DNA of 64,000 nt. Origin: Streptomyces lienomycini. Lineage in GTDB: Bacteria > Actinomycetota > Actinomycetes > Streptomycetales > Streptomycetaceae. Where the stretch lies: contig NZ_CP116257.1 in NCBI RefSeq assembly GCF_027947595.1, forward strand, positions 3,348,001-3,412,000. Reading direction: 5' to 3'. The notes below the pieces were generated by a model. It was not told the origin of the DNA. It saw only the letters and a program-made list of their open reading frames with translations, and made no database searches. The position numbers and the translations under genes were made by a program. Below, piece by piece: positions 1-9,320 of this stretch (position 1 is its first letter; each line of letters opens with the position of its first letter).

Positions 1-510
1 CGGGAGGTGACGCCCCGCACCGCAGTGCCCCGCGCGGTGGCACGCAGCGTGGCCGGTCCGACCCGTAGGCCGCGCGCCCGGCGTTTCAGGGCGGCCCCGC
101 CGGGGGACCCGGAGGGCCGAGCGCGGCAACGCGCGACCGGCGCAACCAGAAGGAAGATGATGCTCGTGACCACGGACACCACCCGGAAACCCGCTGTCCG
201 CAGGCTGGAGACAGGCTGGTCGAAGGCCCGTCGCCTGCGGAGCAGGGGAGTGATGCGTACCTGCGTACCCGCCGTCGAGGACCGCGGAACCGCCCGCGCA
301 CCGCACCTGGGCCAGGAGTCGAACATCGTCCGGGGCGAGGACTGAAGCAGCCCCGAGGGCGGACACCGCCCGGCGCGCCGGCCCCGTCGCCGGCGCGGTG
401 CGCGTTCCGGGCAGGTCACGAGGCCGGTCCCGGACGGCGAAGGACACGCCGGTAGCGTCACGGGCGTCCCGCACCGCCCGCCCCGACCGCAGCAAGGCAC
501 TGAACCGTTC
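1..510. other. Left-edge stretch without a supported gene
   Basis: GC-rich sequence. The open frames in it (112 codons on +, 71 on -) are arginine/proline-rich, lack any recognisable domain and have no convincing ribosome binding site. A 7-bp stem (GCGCCGG at 375-381, CCGGCGC at 390-396, 8-nt loop) could be a weak terminator for a gene left of the window. Nothing else is apparent. Confidence 0.4.
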
Positions 511-1485
511 ATGAACATCCTGGTCACCGGCGCCGCCGGATTCATCGGATCCCGGTACGTCCGCACGCTCCTCGCGCGCGACGCGCCCGACGAGCCGCGG
601 ATCACGGTGCTCGACGCCCTCACCTACGCCGGGACCACCGCCAACCTCCAACTCGACCACCCACGGCTGGAGTTCGTGCACGGCGACATCCGCGACACGG
701 CGCTCGTCGACAAGCTGGCGGCCGAGGCCGACCAGGTGGTGCACTTCGCCGCGGAGTCCCACGTGGACCGCTCGATCCACGCCGCGGCCGACTTCGTCCT
801 CACCAACGTCGTCGGCACCCAGAACCTGCTGGACGCCGCCCTGCGCCACGGCGTGGGCACCTTCGTGCACGTCTCCACCGACGAGGTCTACGGCTCCGTC
901 GAGACGGGCTCGGCGACCGAGGAACACCCGCTGCGGCCCAGCTCGCCGTACTCCGCCTCGAAGGCGTCGGGCGACCTGCTGGCCCTCTCGTACCACCGCA
1001 CCCACGGCCTCGACGTCCGGGTGACCCGGTGCTCCAACAACTACGGCCCGCACCAGTTCCCCGAGAAGCTCGTGCCGCTGTTCGTCACCCACCTCCTGGA
1101 CGGCCGCAGGGTCCCCCTCTACGGCGACGGACGCAACGTCCGCGACTGGCTGCACGTCGACGACCACTGCCGGGGCGTCGACCTCGTGCGGACCCGGGGC
1201 CGGGCCGGCGAGGTCTACAACATCGGAGGCGGCACGGAGTTGAGCAACCTCGACCTCACCGGCCTGCTCCTCGACGCCTGCGACGCGGGCCCGGACCGGA
1301 TCGTGCACGTCGCGGACCGCAAGGGCCACGACCTGCGCTACTCGGTGGACTGGAGCAAGGCCCGCGAGGAGCTGGGCTACCGCCCCCGGCACGACTTCCC
1401 GGCCGGACTGGCCGAGACCGTCGCCTGGTACCGGGACAACCGCGCCTGGTGGGAGCCGCTCAAGCGGCGCACCGACGTGGCGTGA
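511..1485 (+). CDS. rfbB: dTDP-glucose 4,6-dehydratase
   Basis: Converts dTDP-glucose to dTDP-4-keto-6-deoxyglucose, the entry step to deoxysugars such as rhamnose. This is a 324-residue extended short-chain dehydrogenase, close to the usual family length. The NAD-binding GxxGxxG is at residues 7-13. The family's catalytic Thr-Asp-Glu is at 123-125 (STDEVYG), and the Tyr-x-x-x-Lys pair is Y147/K151. The RDWLHVDDHC segment typical of sugar-nucleotide dehydratases follows near residue 210. No rfbA, rfbC or rfbD partner lies to the right, so either the rest of the pathway is left of the window or the gene stands alone. Start is ATG with a weak AAGG upstream. The enzyme class is clear; which sugar pathway it serves cannot be told. 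Confidence 0.93.
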   Translation: MNILVTGAAGFIGSRYVRTLLARDAPDEPRITVLDALTYAGTTANLQLDHPRLEFVHGDIRDTALVDKLAAEADQVVHFAAESHVDRSIHAAADFVLTNVVGTQNLLDAALRHGVGTFVHVSTDEVYGSVETGSATEEHPLRPSSPYSASKASGDLLALSYHRTHGLDVRVTRCSNNYGPHQFPEKLVPLFVTHLLDGRRVPLYGDGRNVRDWLHVDDHCRGVDLVRTRGRAGEVYNIGGGTELSNLDLTGLLLDACDAGPDRIVHVADRKGHDLRYSVDWSKAREELGYRPRHDFPAGLAETVAWYRDNRAWWEPLKRRTDVA

Positions 1486-1501
1486 GAGGCGTCCCGCCCG
1501 G

Positions 1502-2086
1502 TCAGCAGTGCGTCTTGGCCAGCAGCTCCAGGACCTCCCGCGTCGTGCCCGTCTCGCCCAGGCGCGGGAAGATCCGCTCGACGCTGCCCCGGTGCGCCTG
1601 TGCGCTCATGTCGCTCATGGCGTCGGTGGCGAGCGTGACGTGGTAGCCGTGCTCGTGGGCGGCTCGGGCGGTGGACTCCACGCCGATGCTGGTGGCGATG
1701 CCGCAGAGCACGATCTGGGTGACGCCGCGGCGACGCAGCTGCACGTCGAGACCGGTGCCGTGGAAGGCGCCCCAGTTGCGCTTGGTGACGGTGATGTCGC
1801 CGGGGTGCCCGGCCAGTTCACCGACCACGACGTCCCAGCCCTCGGGCCGCGGACCACCGGCCCCTCCCGCCTCCGTACGGCCGGGCACGGCGTCCGCCCC
1901 GTCGGCGGCGAAGGAGACCCGGACCAGTACCACGGGCAGGTCCCGGGCCCGGAAGGCTTCGGCCAGTTCGGCACTCCGGGCGACGACCTCGGGGCCGGTG
2001 TACGGCTCGGTGGGCGCGGCGACGATACCGGCCTGGAGGTCGATGACGACGAGGGCGGTGCGGGGGTCGAGGGTGGTGACGCTCAT
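1502..2086 (-). CDS. Isochorismatase-family cysteine hydrolase
   Basis: 194-residue member of the isochorismatase-like superfamily, which hydrolyses C-N or C-O bonds through a Cys nucleophile (isochorismate, nicotinamide, carbamoylsarcosine, ureidoacrylate are typical substrates). The triad is visible: D16 in VVIDLQ, K102 in VTKRNWGAF, C128 in VLCGIATSIGVEST. The fold's second half (HGYHVTLATDAMSD) is intact. There is no aryl-carrier domain, so this is not the siderophore EntB type. It stands alone, transcribed leftwards, and a dyad lies just upstream of its start. The substrate cannot be inferred from context. Confidence 0.9.
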   Translation of the reverse strand: MSVTTLDPRTALVVIDLQAGIVAAPTEPYTGPEVVARSAELAEAFRARDLPVVLVRVSFAADGADAVPGRTEAGGAGGPRPEGWDVVVGELAGHPGDITVTKRNWGAFHGTGLDVQLRRRGVTQIVLCGIATSIGVESTARAAHEHGYHVTLATDAMSDMSAQAHRGSVERIFPRLGETGTTREVLELLAKTHC

Positions 2087-2113
2087 GACCTCACCGTAAA
2101 TTCCACAGCCAAG

Positions 2114-2136
2114 ACTGTCCAGCTAAACTGAACAGT
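2114..2136. promoter_or_regulatory. 23-bp dyad upstream of the isochorismatase-like gene
   Basis: Arms ACTGTCCAG (2114-2122) and CTGAACAGT (2128-2136) are complementary at 8 of 9 positions around CTAAA. The dyad sits in a locally A/T-rich patch 28 bp before the leftward gene and 54 bp before the rightward phosphoesterase gene. Its size and position suit a TetR- or MarR-type operator. No such regulator gene is adjacent. Confidence 0.45.
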
Positions 2137-2189
2137 TTTACCTGCTGATTACGGGGGCGCCGCCGGCCCTCCGGCGCTAGGCTGGCCCC

Positions 2190-2690
2190 GTGCGTCTGCT
2201 GATCATGTCCGACACCCACCTGCCCAAGCGGGCGAAGGAACTGCCGGCGCCGCTGGTGGCGGAGATCCCGCGCGCGGACGTCGTCCTGCACGCGGGGGAC
2301 TGGGTCGACACGGCCACCCTCGACCTGCTGGAGAGCCGCAGCCGCAGACTCGTCGGCGTCCACGGCAACAACGACGGACCCGCGCTGCGCGCCAGACTGC
2401 CCGAGGTGGCGTACGCGGATCTCGGCGGCCTGCGTTTCGGCGTGGTCCACGAGACCGGCGCCGCACAGGGGCGAGAGGCACGGTGCGCCGCCCGGTTCCC
2501 CGGCCTCGACGTCCTCGTCTTCGGGCACAGCCACATCCCCTGGGACACCACGGCCGCCACCGGCCTGCGGCTGCTCAACCCGGGATCGCCCACGGACCGC
2601 CGCCGTCAGCCGTACCGCACCTACATGACGGCCACGGTCACCGACGGCCGGCTCGGGGCCGTCGAACTGCACCGGCTGCCGACGGGGTGA
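2190..2690 (+). CDS. Metallophosphoesterase, YfcE/MJ0936 type
   Basis: 166-residue calcineurin-like phosphoesterase of the small YfcE family, which cleaves phosphodiesters with two bound metals. All metal motifs are present: D8-x-H10 (SDTH), D37 (HAGDW), N60 in HGNND, the H87 region (VVHETG) and GHSH at 112-115. The length is normal for the family. The GTG start has no Shine-Dalgarno sequence, but TAGGCT lies about 8 bases upstream, which fits a leaderless or very short-leader mRNA. The physiological substrate is unknown. It is a single gene with no operon partner. Confidence 0.9.
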   Translation: MRLLIMSDTHLPKRAKELPAPLVAEIPRADVVLHAGDWVDTATLDLLESRSRRLVGVHGNNDGPALRARLPEVAYADLGGLRFGVVHETGAAQGREARCAARFPGLDVLVFGHSHIPWDTTAATGLRLLNPGSPTDRRRQPYRTYMTATVTDGRLGAVELHRLPTG

Positions 2691-2744
2691 ACGCGCAGCG
2701 GTGCGGAGCAGTCCGGCCGCCCCGGACCCGACCGAACACCCGGA

Positions 2745-3110
2745 CTACTCGTCCCAGGCCTGGATCATGGTCTGCTCGACGATCTCGCCGTCCCGCAGCG
2801 ACAGCATCGACTCGGCGAGGACCCGCACCCCGTCCGGACAGGTGCACTCCTCGGTGAACGCGACCTGGTCGCCCTGGACCACGCAGCGTTCCATCCGGTG
2901 GGTCATGTCGCGGCTGTAGACGTCGTCGAGCATCTCGGCGATCTCGTCCCGGCCGTGCAGCACCTTCGGACGGCTCGGCTGGTCGTACCGGTCGACGACG
3001 CGGACCCGCGCGTCCCGCGCGTACAGCGACAGCAGGGGTGCCGCCGTCTTCCCCTCGATGCCCCGGCGCAGTGCTTCGGTGTCGAAGCCGGGGTCTGCCG
3101 TGGTGCTCAT
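2745..3110 (-). CDS. NTF2-like (SnoaL-type) protein
   Basis: 121-residue single-domain protein whose pattern (N-terminal helices, a central VLHGRDEI segment, and C-terminal strands such as QVAFTEECTCPDG and VLAESMLSLRDGEIVEQ) matches the NTF2-like cone fold used by polyketide cyclases, small isomerases and many proteins of unknown role. No catalytic residue can be assigned with confidence. An excellent ribosome binding site (GAAGGAGG, 5 bases before ATG) supports the start. Neighbours give no functional hint. Confidence 0.75.
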   Translation of the reverse strand: MSTTADPGFDTEALRRGIEGKTAAPLLSLYARDARVRVVDRYDQPSRPKVLHGRDEIAEMLDDVYSRDMTHRMERCVVQGDQVAFTEECTCPDGVRVLAESMLSLRDGEIVEQTMIQAWDE

Positions 3111-3288
3111 GACGACCTCCTTCGCACGTCGAGGGCCGCGGCCCGGAGCGGGAACGGGCCGCCCGGCCCTCTCCTTCGAGCTTCCTCCGTCCCGGCGCCC
3201 GCGGCAACGCCCGCCCCGGCACTGGTCCTCACGGGTGAGCGGCGCCGCCCGCCCGTGTCCGCCCCGGCCCGCCCGCGTTGCTCAGCAC

Positions 3289-3573
3289 ATGATCTCAACA
3301 CGACGTATCGCCGCCGTCGTCGGGCTCGCCGCCGGTGTCACCGGCCTCGCGGCCCCGATGGCGAGCGCGGCCGGCGGGGGCGCCCTGGGCTCCGAGAAGC
3401 TCAGCGTGACCAACACCCTCGACTCGCTCGCGGTCGACGACATGCCCGCCGAGGACCGGGCGCGGATGCCGCTCCCGTCCCAGCAGCTGAACCGGCTGCA
3501 CGACCTCCAGCAGCTCCAGCAGGTCACCGGCCTGGTCTCGCCCGTCTTCGGCGTGGTCCCCGCCCTGGGCTGA
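3289..3573 (+). CDS. Small secreted protein
   Basis: 94 residues beginning with a clear Sec signal peptide (MISTRRIAAVVGLAAGVTGL, then a probable cut after ASA near residue 27). The mature part is about 65 residues, Gln/Leu-rich near its end (DLQQLQQVTG), with no Cys and no known domain. The composition resembles small secreted proteins found widely in Streptomyces. I chose the internal ATG directly before the signal peptide. The longer reading frame upstream lacks protein-like composition. Function unknown. Confidence 0.65.
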   Translation: MISTRRIAAVVGLAAGVTGLAAPMASAAGGGALGSEKLSVTNTLDSLAVDDMPAEDRARMPLPSQQLNRLHDLQQLQQVTGLVSPVFGVVPALG

Positions 3574-3581
3574 CCTCCGCG

Positions 3582-5336
3582 TCAGCCGCCGGTCGCCAGG
3601 AACTGGGTGGCCGCCAGCTCCGCGTACAGCGGATCGGCGGTCACCAGCTCCCGGTGCGTGCCGACCGCGCGCACGCGCCCCGCGTCCATCACCACGATCC
3701 GGTCGGCCGTCGTCACCGTGGACAGCCGGTGCGCGACGACCAGCACCGTCGTCGTCCGGGCCACGTCCGCCACGGTGTCGCGCAGCGCCGCCTCGTTCAC
3801 CGCGTCCAGCTGCGAGGTGGCCTCGTCGAGCAGCAGCAGACGTGGCCGGCGCAGCAGCGCGCGGGCGATCGCCACCCGCTGACGCTCACCGCCCGACAGC
3901 TTGGTGCCGCGATGCCCGACCAGCGTGTCCAGGCCCTTCGGCAGCCGATCGACCAGACCGTCGAGACGGGTCGTCTTCAGCGCGGCGACGAGGGAGCCCT
4001 CGTCCGCCTCCGGATGGCCCAGCAGCAGGTTGTCCCGCAGCGAACCCGACAGCACCGGGGCATCCTGCTCCACATAGCCGATCGCGGCCCGCAGCGAGGC
4101 CAGGTCCCACTCCGCGAGGCTCCGGCCGTCCAGTGTGATTTCCCCGGAGCCCGGGTCGTAGAAGCGCTCGATCAGCGAGAAGACGGTGGTCTTGCCCGCG
4201 CCGGACGGGCCGACGAAGGCCGTCATCCCCCGCGCCGGCACCTCGAAGCTCACCCCGTGGTGGATGTACGGCGCGTCGTCGGCGTAGCGGAAGCGGACGT
4301 CGTGGAAGGCGACGGACGCCGGCCGCGCGCCGGGCGACGGCAGCGGGACCGGCCGGGACCGCGGCTCCGCGGGCAGGCGCAGCGCGTCCTGGATCCGGCC
4401 CAGCGCCGCCCGGCCCGTCTGGTACTGCGTGATCGCGCCGACGACCTGCTGTATCGGGGACATCAGATAGAACACGAACAGCAGGAACGCGACCAGCGTC
4501 CCCACGTCGATCGCCCCCGTCGCCACCCGCGCACCGCCCACCGCGAGCACCGTGATGAACGCGATCTGCATCGCGAGGCCGGCCGTGTTGCCCGCGGCGG
4601 CCGACCACTTGGCCGCGCGCACGCTCTGCCGCCAGGACTCCTCCGCCGCCTCGTGCAGCGCCCGCTCCTCCCGGGGCTCGGCGCCCGACGCCTTCACCGT
4701 GCGCAGCGCACCCAGGATCCGCTCCAGCGCGGCGCCCATCACGCCCACCGCGTCCTGCGCCCGCCGGCTCGCCCGGTTGATGCGCGGCACGATCAGCCCC
4801 AGCACCGTGCCCGCGCCCACCACCACCGCGAGCGTCACCCCGAGGAGCACCGCGTCGACCACGCCCATCATCACCAGCGTCGCCACCAGCGTCAGCCCGC
4901 CGGTGCCGAGGCCGATGAGGGAGTCGGTGGTCACCTCGCGCAGCAGGGTCGTGTCGGAGGTGATCCGGGCCATCAGGTCACCGGGCTCGGTGCGGTCCAC
5001 CGCCGCGATCCGCAGCCGCAGCAGATACGACGACAGGGTCCGCCGCGCCCCCAGCACCACCGACTCCGCGGTGCGCCGCAGCACGTACGAACCCAGCGCG
5101 CCGAGCGCCGTGTTGGCGACCACCAGCCCCGACATGGCCAGCAGCGCCCCCGTGATGGTCCGGTCGTGCGCCAGGTCGTCGATCAGCTCCCGCGCCACCA
5201 GCGGCAGCAGCAGTCCCGTGGCACCCGTCACCAGGGACAGCAGGGCACCCGCGAACAGCGCCGTGCGGTGCGGCCGTACGTACGACAGGAGCAGCCGCCA
5301 GGCGGGCGGGTCGGTCTCCGGCTGTGCGGTACTCAC
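3582..5336 (-). CDS. ABC exporter, fused membrane and ATPase domains
   Basis: 584-residue half-transporter of the multidrug/lipid exporter type, working as a homodimer or with a partner half. An N-terminal block of about six membrane helices (residues 30-320) is followed by the ATPase. Walker [10 protein letters not shown] is near 374, the signature LSGGERQR near 479, Walker B LLLLDEAT near 498, then the H-loop AHRLSTV. The GTG start is preceded by GAAGGAG with good spacing. The reading frame stays open far upstream of this point, but that part is the antisense of mscR and is not protein-like. It converges with the small secreted protein gene, only 8 bp apart. The transported substrate cannot be deduced. 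Confidence 0.93.
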   Translation of the reverse strand: MSTAQPETDPPAWRLLLSYVRPHRTALFAGALLSLVTGATGLLLPLVARELIDDLAHDRTITGALLAMSGLVVANTALGALGSYVLRRTAESVVLGARRTLSSYLLRLRIAAVDRTEPGDLMARITSDTTLLREVTTDSLIGLGTGGLTLVATLVMMGVVDAVLLGVTLAVVVGAGTVLGLIVPRINRASRRAQDAVGVMGAALERILGALRTVKASGAEPREERALHEAAEESWRQSVRAAKWSAAAGNTAGLAMQIAFITVLAVGGARVATGAIDVGTLVAFLLFVFYLMSPIQQVVGAITQYQTGRAALGRIQDALRLPAEPRSRPVPLPSPGARPASVAFHDVRFRYADDAPYIHHGVSFEVPARGMTAFVGPSGAGKTTVFSLIERFYDPGSGEITLDGRSLAEWDLASLRAAIGYVEQDAPVLSGSLRDNLLLGHPEADEGSLVAALKTTRLDGLVDRLPKGLDTLVGHRGTKLSGGERQRVAIARALLRRPRLLLLDEATSQLDAVNEAALRDTVADVARTTTVLVVAHRLSTVTTADRIVVMDAGRVRAVGTHRELVTADPLYAELAATQFLATGG

Positions 5337-5513
5337 GTCGCTCCTTCGGCACGCGGACGGGGCACTCAGGCTACGACGGCGTCCGGCGGCACCGCCCGGC
5401 GGTGCGCCCGCGACCACCCGCACCCCGCGAACCGCCCTGTCACCTGCTCCTTCCCGATCACTTGCGCGTAGGGTCTGGGGGAACGCTGAACGGCCGAGGA
5501 AGGGGTCAGGACC

Positions 5514-6602
5514 ATGGCGCAGGAAGTACGCGGCGTGATCGCACCGGGCAAGGACGAACCGGTGCGGATCGAGACGATCGTCGTGCCGGACCCCGGCCCG
5601 GGCGAGGCCGTGGTCAAGATCCAGGCATGCGGGGTGTGCCACACCGACCTGCACTACAAGCAGGGCGGCATCAGTGACGACTTCCCCTTCCTGCTCGGAC
5701 ACGAGGCCGCGGGTGTCGTGGAGTCGGTCGGCGCCGGCGTCACCGACGTCGCCCCCGGCGACTTCGTCATCCTCAACTGGCGTGCCGTGTGCGGCAAGTG
5801 CCGGGCCTGTCTGCGCGGACGGCCCTGGTACTGCTTCGACACCCACAACGCCGAGCAGAAGATGACCCTCGCATCGACCGGTCAGGAGCTGTCCCCGGCC
5901 CTCGGCATCGGCGCCTTCGCCGAGAAGACCCTGGTCGCCGCCGGACAGTGCACCAAGGTCGACCCGGGCGTCTCCGCCGAGGTGGCCGGCCTGCTGGGCT
6001 GCGGGGTGATGGCCGGCATCGGCGCCGCCATCAACACCGGCAACGTCGGCCGCGGCGACTCCGTCGCCGTCATCGGCTGCGGCGGAGTCGGCGACGCGGC
6101 GATCGCGGGGTCCTTCCTGGCGGGCGCGTCGAAGGTCATCGCCGTGGACATCGACGACCGCAAGCTGGAGACCGCCCGCTCCATGGGCGCCACCCACACC
6201 GTCAACTCCCGCGAGACCGACCCCGTCGAGGCGATCCGCGAACTGACCGGCGGCTTCGGCGCCGACGTCGTCATCGAGGCCGTCGGCCGCCCCGAGACCT
6301 ACCGGCAGGCCTTCTACGCCAGGGACCTGGCCGGCACCGTCGTCCTCGTCGGAGTCCCCACGCCCGAGATGAGGCTGGAGCTGCCCCTCCTCGACGTGTT
6401 CGGCCGCGGCGGCTCCCTCAAGTCGTCCTGGTACGGCGACTGCCTGCCCTCCCGGGACTTCCCGATGCTCATCGACCTCCACCTCCAGGGCCGCCTGGAC
6501 CTCGGCAAGTTCGTCACCGAGACCATCCGCCTCGACGAGGTCGAGCAGGCCTTCGACCGGATGCACGCCGGTGACGTGCTGCGCTCGGTGGTGGTGCTCT
6601 GA
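5514..6602 (+). CDS. mscR: S-(hydroxymethyl)mycothiol dehydrogenase
   Basis: 362-residue zinc-dependent alcohol dehydrogenase that oxidises the formaldehyde-mycothiol adduct with NAD+, the actinobacterial counterpart of glutathione-dependent formaldehyde dehydrogenase. Catalytic zinc ligands are C42 (CGVCHTD) and H63 (LLGHE); structural zinc ligands are C93, C96, C99 and C107. The Rossmann motif GCGGVG is near 190. Length and the family-typical N-terminus ([17 protein letters not shown]) fit MscR. Its stop overlaps the start of the next gene (TGATG), so the two are translationally coupled. The metallo-hydrolase next to it is the usual partner for this enzyme. Confidence 0.93.
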   Translation: MAQEVRGVIAPGKDEPVRIETIVVPDPGPGEAVVKIQACGVCHTDLHYKQGGISDDFPFLLGHEAAGVVESVGAGVTDVAPGDFVILNWRAVCGKCRACLRGRPWYCFDTHNAEQKMTLASTGQELSPALGIGAFAEKTLVAAGQCTKVDPGVSAEVAGLLGCGVMAGIGAAINTGNVGRGDSVAVIGCGGVGDAAIAGSFLAGASKVIAVDIDDRKLETARSMGATHTVNSRETDPVEAIRELTGGFGADVVIEAVGRPETYRQAFYARDLAGTVVLVGVPTPEMRLELPLLDVFGRGGSLKSSWYGDCLPSRDFPMLIDLHLQGRLDLGKFVTETIRLDEVEQAFDRMHAGDVLRSVVVL

Positions 6603-7231
6603 TGGCCCCCCGCATCGAACGCCTCGTCACCTCCGGGCAGTTCAGCCTCGACGGCGGCACCTGGGACGTCGACAACAACGTGTGGCTCGTCGGCGACGAC
6701 CACGAGGTCGTCGTCATCGACGCCGCCCACGACGTCGACGCGATCGCCGAGGCCGTCGGCGACCGCCGGCTGACCGCCATCGTGTGCACCCACGGTCACA
6801 ACGACCACGTCAACGCCACGCCCGCCCTCGCCGACCGCACCGGTGCCACCATCTGGCTGCACCGCGACGACCTGCCCCTGTGGCGGCAGACCCACCCCGA
6901 CCGCGACCCCGACGCCTGGCTGACCGACGACCTTGTCATCGAGGCCGCCGGCGCCGACCTGACCGTCCTGCACACCCCCGGCCACGCCCCCGGCGCGGTC
7001 TGCCTCTACGACCCGGGCCTCGGCACCGTCTTCACCGGCGACACCCTCTTCCAGGGCGGCCCCGGCGCGACCGGCCGCTCCTACTCCCACTTCCCGACCA
7101 TCATCGACTCGATCCGCGACAAGCTGCTCGTCCTCCCGCCCGAGACGGAGGTCCGCACCGGCCACGGCGACCCCACGACCATCGGCGCCGAGGCCCCGCA
7201 CCTGGAGGAGTGGGTCAAACGCGGGCACTGA
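6602..7231 (+). CDS. Metallo-beta-lactamase-fold hydrolase coupled to mscR
   Basis: 209-residue glyoxalase-II-like hydrolase. The HxHxDH zinc motif is complete (H64, H66, D68, H69 in CTHGHNDH). Further ligands are HTPGHAPG, the bridging Asp in TGDTLF and the final His in TGHGD. Because it is coupled to mscR by a one-base overlap, the likely role is hydrolysis of the S-formylmycothiol product, releasing formate and mycothiol. That role is inferred from context and from the same pairing in other actinobacteria; the sequence itself shows only the hydrolase class. Confidence 0.9.
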   Translation: MAPRIERLVTSGQFSLDGGTWDVDNNVWLVGDDHEVVVIDAAHDVDAIAEAVGDRRLTAIVCTHGHNDHVNATPALADRTGATIWLHRDDLPLWRQTHPDRDPDAWLTDDLVIEAAGADLTVLHTPGHAPGAVCLYDPGLGTVFTGDTLFQGGPGATGRSYSHFPTIIDSIRDKLLVLPPETEVRTGHGDPTTIGAEAPHLEEWVKRGH

Positions 7232-7321
7232 CCGGAGCGGTCGCGTTCAAGACCGCCCCGGACACGCGCCAAAGGTGACAGAAGATGTCCGGCTTCCCGT
7301 GCACCCTCGAACACGACATCT

Positions 7322-7347
7322 CCCGTACGGCACACGAACCGTGCGGG
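7322..7347. promoter_or_regulatory. Stem-loop in the leader before the 7385 SDR gene
   Basis: Arms CCCGTACGG (7322-7330) and CCGTGCGGG (7339-7347) pair at 8 of 9 positions with an 8-nt loop. It lies 91 bp after the metallo-hydrolase stop and 38 bp before the SDR start. It could be a terminator for the mscR operon or part of the SDR leader; the sequence does not decide. Confidence 0.35.
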
Positions 7348-7384
7348 ACGTGAGACACGTGAGGGAGAGGAACGGGAGCCGGAC

Positions 7385-8311
7385 ATGACAGGGTCACCCA
7401 AAGGACCGCTGGCAGGCAGGGTCGCACTGGTCGCCGGGGCCACCCGCGGCGCCGGACGGGGCATCGCCGTCGAACTGGGCGCGGCCGGCGCCACCGTCTA
7501 CGTCACCGGCCGCAGCACCCGCGCCCGGCGCTCGGAGTACGACAGACCCGAGACTATCGAGGACACCGCCGACCTGGTCACCGAGGCCGGGGGTCACGGC
7601 GTCGCCGTACCCACCGACCACCTCGACCCGGCGCAGGTGGCCACCCTCGTCGACCGCATCGCCAGCGAACACGCCCGCCTGGACATCCTGGTCAACGACA
7701 TCTGGGGCGGCGAGAACCTCTTCGAGTGGGACCGCCCCGTCTGGGAGCACGACCTGGACAACGGCCTCCGGCTGCTGCGGCTCGCCGTCGAGACCCACGT
7801 CGTCACCAGCCACCACGCCCTGCCGCTGCTGCTGCGCCGCCCCGGCGGACTGGTCGTCGAGGTCACCGACGGCACCGACGCGTACAACCGCGCCCACTAC
7901 CGCAACTCCTTCTTCTACGACCTCGCCAAGGCGTCCGTCCTGCGCATGGCCTTCTCCCTCGGTCACGAGGTGGGCCCGCGCGGTGCCACGGCGCTCGCCC
8001 TGACCCCCGGCTGGCTGCGCTCGGAGATCATGCTCGACCACTTCGGCGTACGGGAGGAGAACTGGCGCGACGCCCTCGACCGCGTCCCGCACTTCGCCAT
8101 CTCCGAGACGCCCCGCTACGTCGGCCGCGCGGTCACCGCCCTTGCCGCCGACCCGAACGCGGCCCGCTTCAACGGGCAGTCGCTCTCCAGCGGCGGCCTC
8201 GCCCAGGAGTACGGCTTCACCGACCTCGACGGCAGCCGCCCGGACGCCTGGCGCTATCTGGTCGAGGTCCAGGACCCGGACAAGCCCGCCGACGTCACCG
8301 GCTACCGCTGA
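7385..8311 (+). CDS. Short-chain dehydrogenase, atypical long form
   Basis: 308-residue SDR with the coenzyme motif GATRGAGRG near residue 19 and the catalytic Tyr-x-x-x-Lys as YDLAKAS. Two departures from the classical family are visible: the usual NNAG is replaced by VNDIWGG, and the strand that normally carries the catalytic Ser reads VEVTDGT. The C-terminal extension and the RYVGRAVTALAAD segment match the DHRS1-like subgroup. GAGGGAGAGGAAC precedes the ATG. Substrate unknown. The following gene on the same strand is another SDR, so the two may be co-transcribed. Confidence 0.85.
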   Translation: MTGSPKGPLAGRVALVAGATRGAGRGIAVELGAAGATVYVTGRSTRARRSEYDRPETIEDTADLVTEAGGHGVAVPTDHLDPAQVATLVDRIASEHARLDILVNDIWGGENLFEWDRPVWEHDLDNGLRLLRLAVETHVVTSHHALPLLLRRPGGLVVEVTDGTDAYNRAHYRNSFFYDLAKASVLRMAFSLGHEVGPRGATALALTPGWLRSEIMLDHFGVREENWRDALDRVPHFAISETPRYVGRAVTALAADPNAARFNGQSLSSGGLAQEYGFTDLDGSRPDAWRYLVEVQDPDKPADVTGYR

Positions 8312-8363
8312 CCGGACGCACGGCGTCTGCCGGTGCGATCGTCGCGGCAGTACCGTCGGGCCC

Positions 8364-9164
8364 ATGACGGACACCAGGCGATTCACGGACCACGCGGCAC
8401 TCGTGACGGGCGCCGCCCGGGGCATCGGCGCCGCCACCGCACGACGGCTGGCCGCGGAGGGGGCCCGGGTGCTGCTGACCGACGTGGACCTCGACGCGGC
8501 GCGGGACACCGCGGCGCGACTGGCGGAACAGGGGCTCACGGCCGAGGCGTTCACCTGCGACGTGGGCGACCGGGCGTCCGTCGAGGCGGCCGTCGCCCAC
8601 GCCGTGGACACCTTCGGCGCCCTGGACGTACTGGTCAACAACGCCTACGCCTGCGCGCCCGACGCCCCGCTCTTCGAGGACGAGCCGGACGAGGTGTGGG
8701 CCCGCGACCTCGACATCACCCTGACCGGCGCCTACCGCTGCTGCCGGGCCGCGCTGCCCCACCTCGCCGCCTCCGGGCGCGGCGCGATCGTCGGTATCGG
8801 CTCGGTCAACGGCGTCCAGGACTTCGGCAACCACGCCTACAGCGCGGCCAAGGCGGGGCTCGCCTCCCTGACCCGCACCCTCGCCGGACACGCGGCCCCG
8901 CGCGGCGTCCGGGTCAACCTCGTGACGCCGGGCACGGTGCGCACCACCGCCTGGGAGGGCCGGGACGAGGACCTGGCGGCGGTACAGGGGCTGTACCCGC
9001 TGGGACGGGTCGGCGAGCCCGAGGACATCGCGGCGGCCGTCGCCTTCCTGGCCTCGCGCGACGCCTCCTGGATCACCGGCACCACCCTCGCGGTCGACGG
9101 CGGCCTGACCGCGGTCAACACCGGCTTCCGGCGGGCCGTGCGGGAGGCGGACCGCACGGACTGA
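8364..9164 (+). CDS. Classical SDR oxidoreductase
   Basis: 266-residue classical short-chain dehydrogenase of the 3-oxoacyl-ACP reductase/glucose dehydrogenase-like group. Motifs: TGAARGIGAA near residue 13, NNAYA, a catalytic Ser in GIGSVNG, YSAAKAG, and the family-typical end ITGTTLAVDGGLT. NADP(H) or NAD(H) dependence cannot be settled. I took the ATG just before MTDTRRF; the longer frame upstream overlaps the preceding gene in another frame. It lies 52 bp after the previous SDR. Confidence 0.88.
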   Translation: MTDTRRFTDHAALVTGAARGIGAATARRLAAEGARVLLTDVDLDAARDTAARLAEQGLTAEAFTCDVGDRASVEAAVAHAVDTFGALDVLVNNAYACAPDAPLFEDEPDEVWARDLDITLTGAYRCCRAALPHLAASGRGAIVGIGSVNGVQDFGNHAYSAAKAGLASLTRTLAGHAAPRGVRVNLVTPGTVRTTAWEGRDEDLAAVQGLYPLGRVGEPEDIAAAVAFLASRDASWITGTTLAVDGGLTAVNTGFRRAVREADRTD

Positions 9165-9320
9165 CGGGTACGGCCCGCCCGGTGGCGTTTGTCACTGTTT
9201 CGTCGCGGCGGCGGGCGGCGCGCAACCAAAGCCGTCGGGCGGCGGTCTAGCAGGCGGGGATCGCACCAAAGGCGACCTTCCGCCCAGCGCACCGCCTCGA
9301 CGCGAAAGGCATGACCGGCC

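Noticed and set aside
7..345. 112-codon + strand ORF at the left edge
   Set aside because: Arg/Pro-rich composition, no domain, poor ribosome binding site and no continuation of any family; typical of chance frames in very GC-rich DNA.
2898..5471. 857-codon + strand frame
   Set aside because: Antisense to the ABC exporter and the NTF2-like gene; composition is Arg/His/Pro/Gln-rich without domains, whereas the minus-strand frame has complete ABC motifs.
5337..6566. Upstream extension of the leftward ABC exporter frame
   Set aside because: This part is antisense to mscR; the GTG at 5336 has a strong ribosome binding site and the exporter homology begins right after it.
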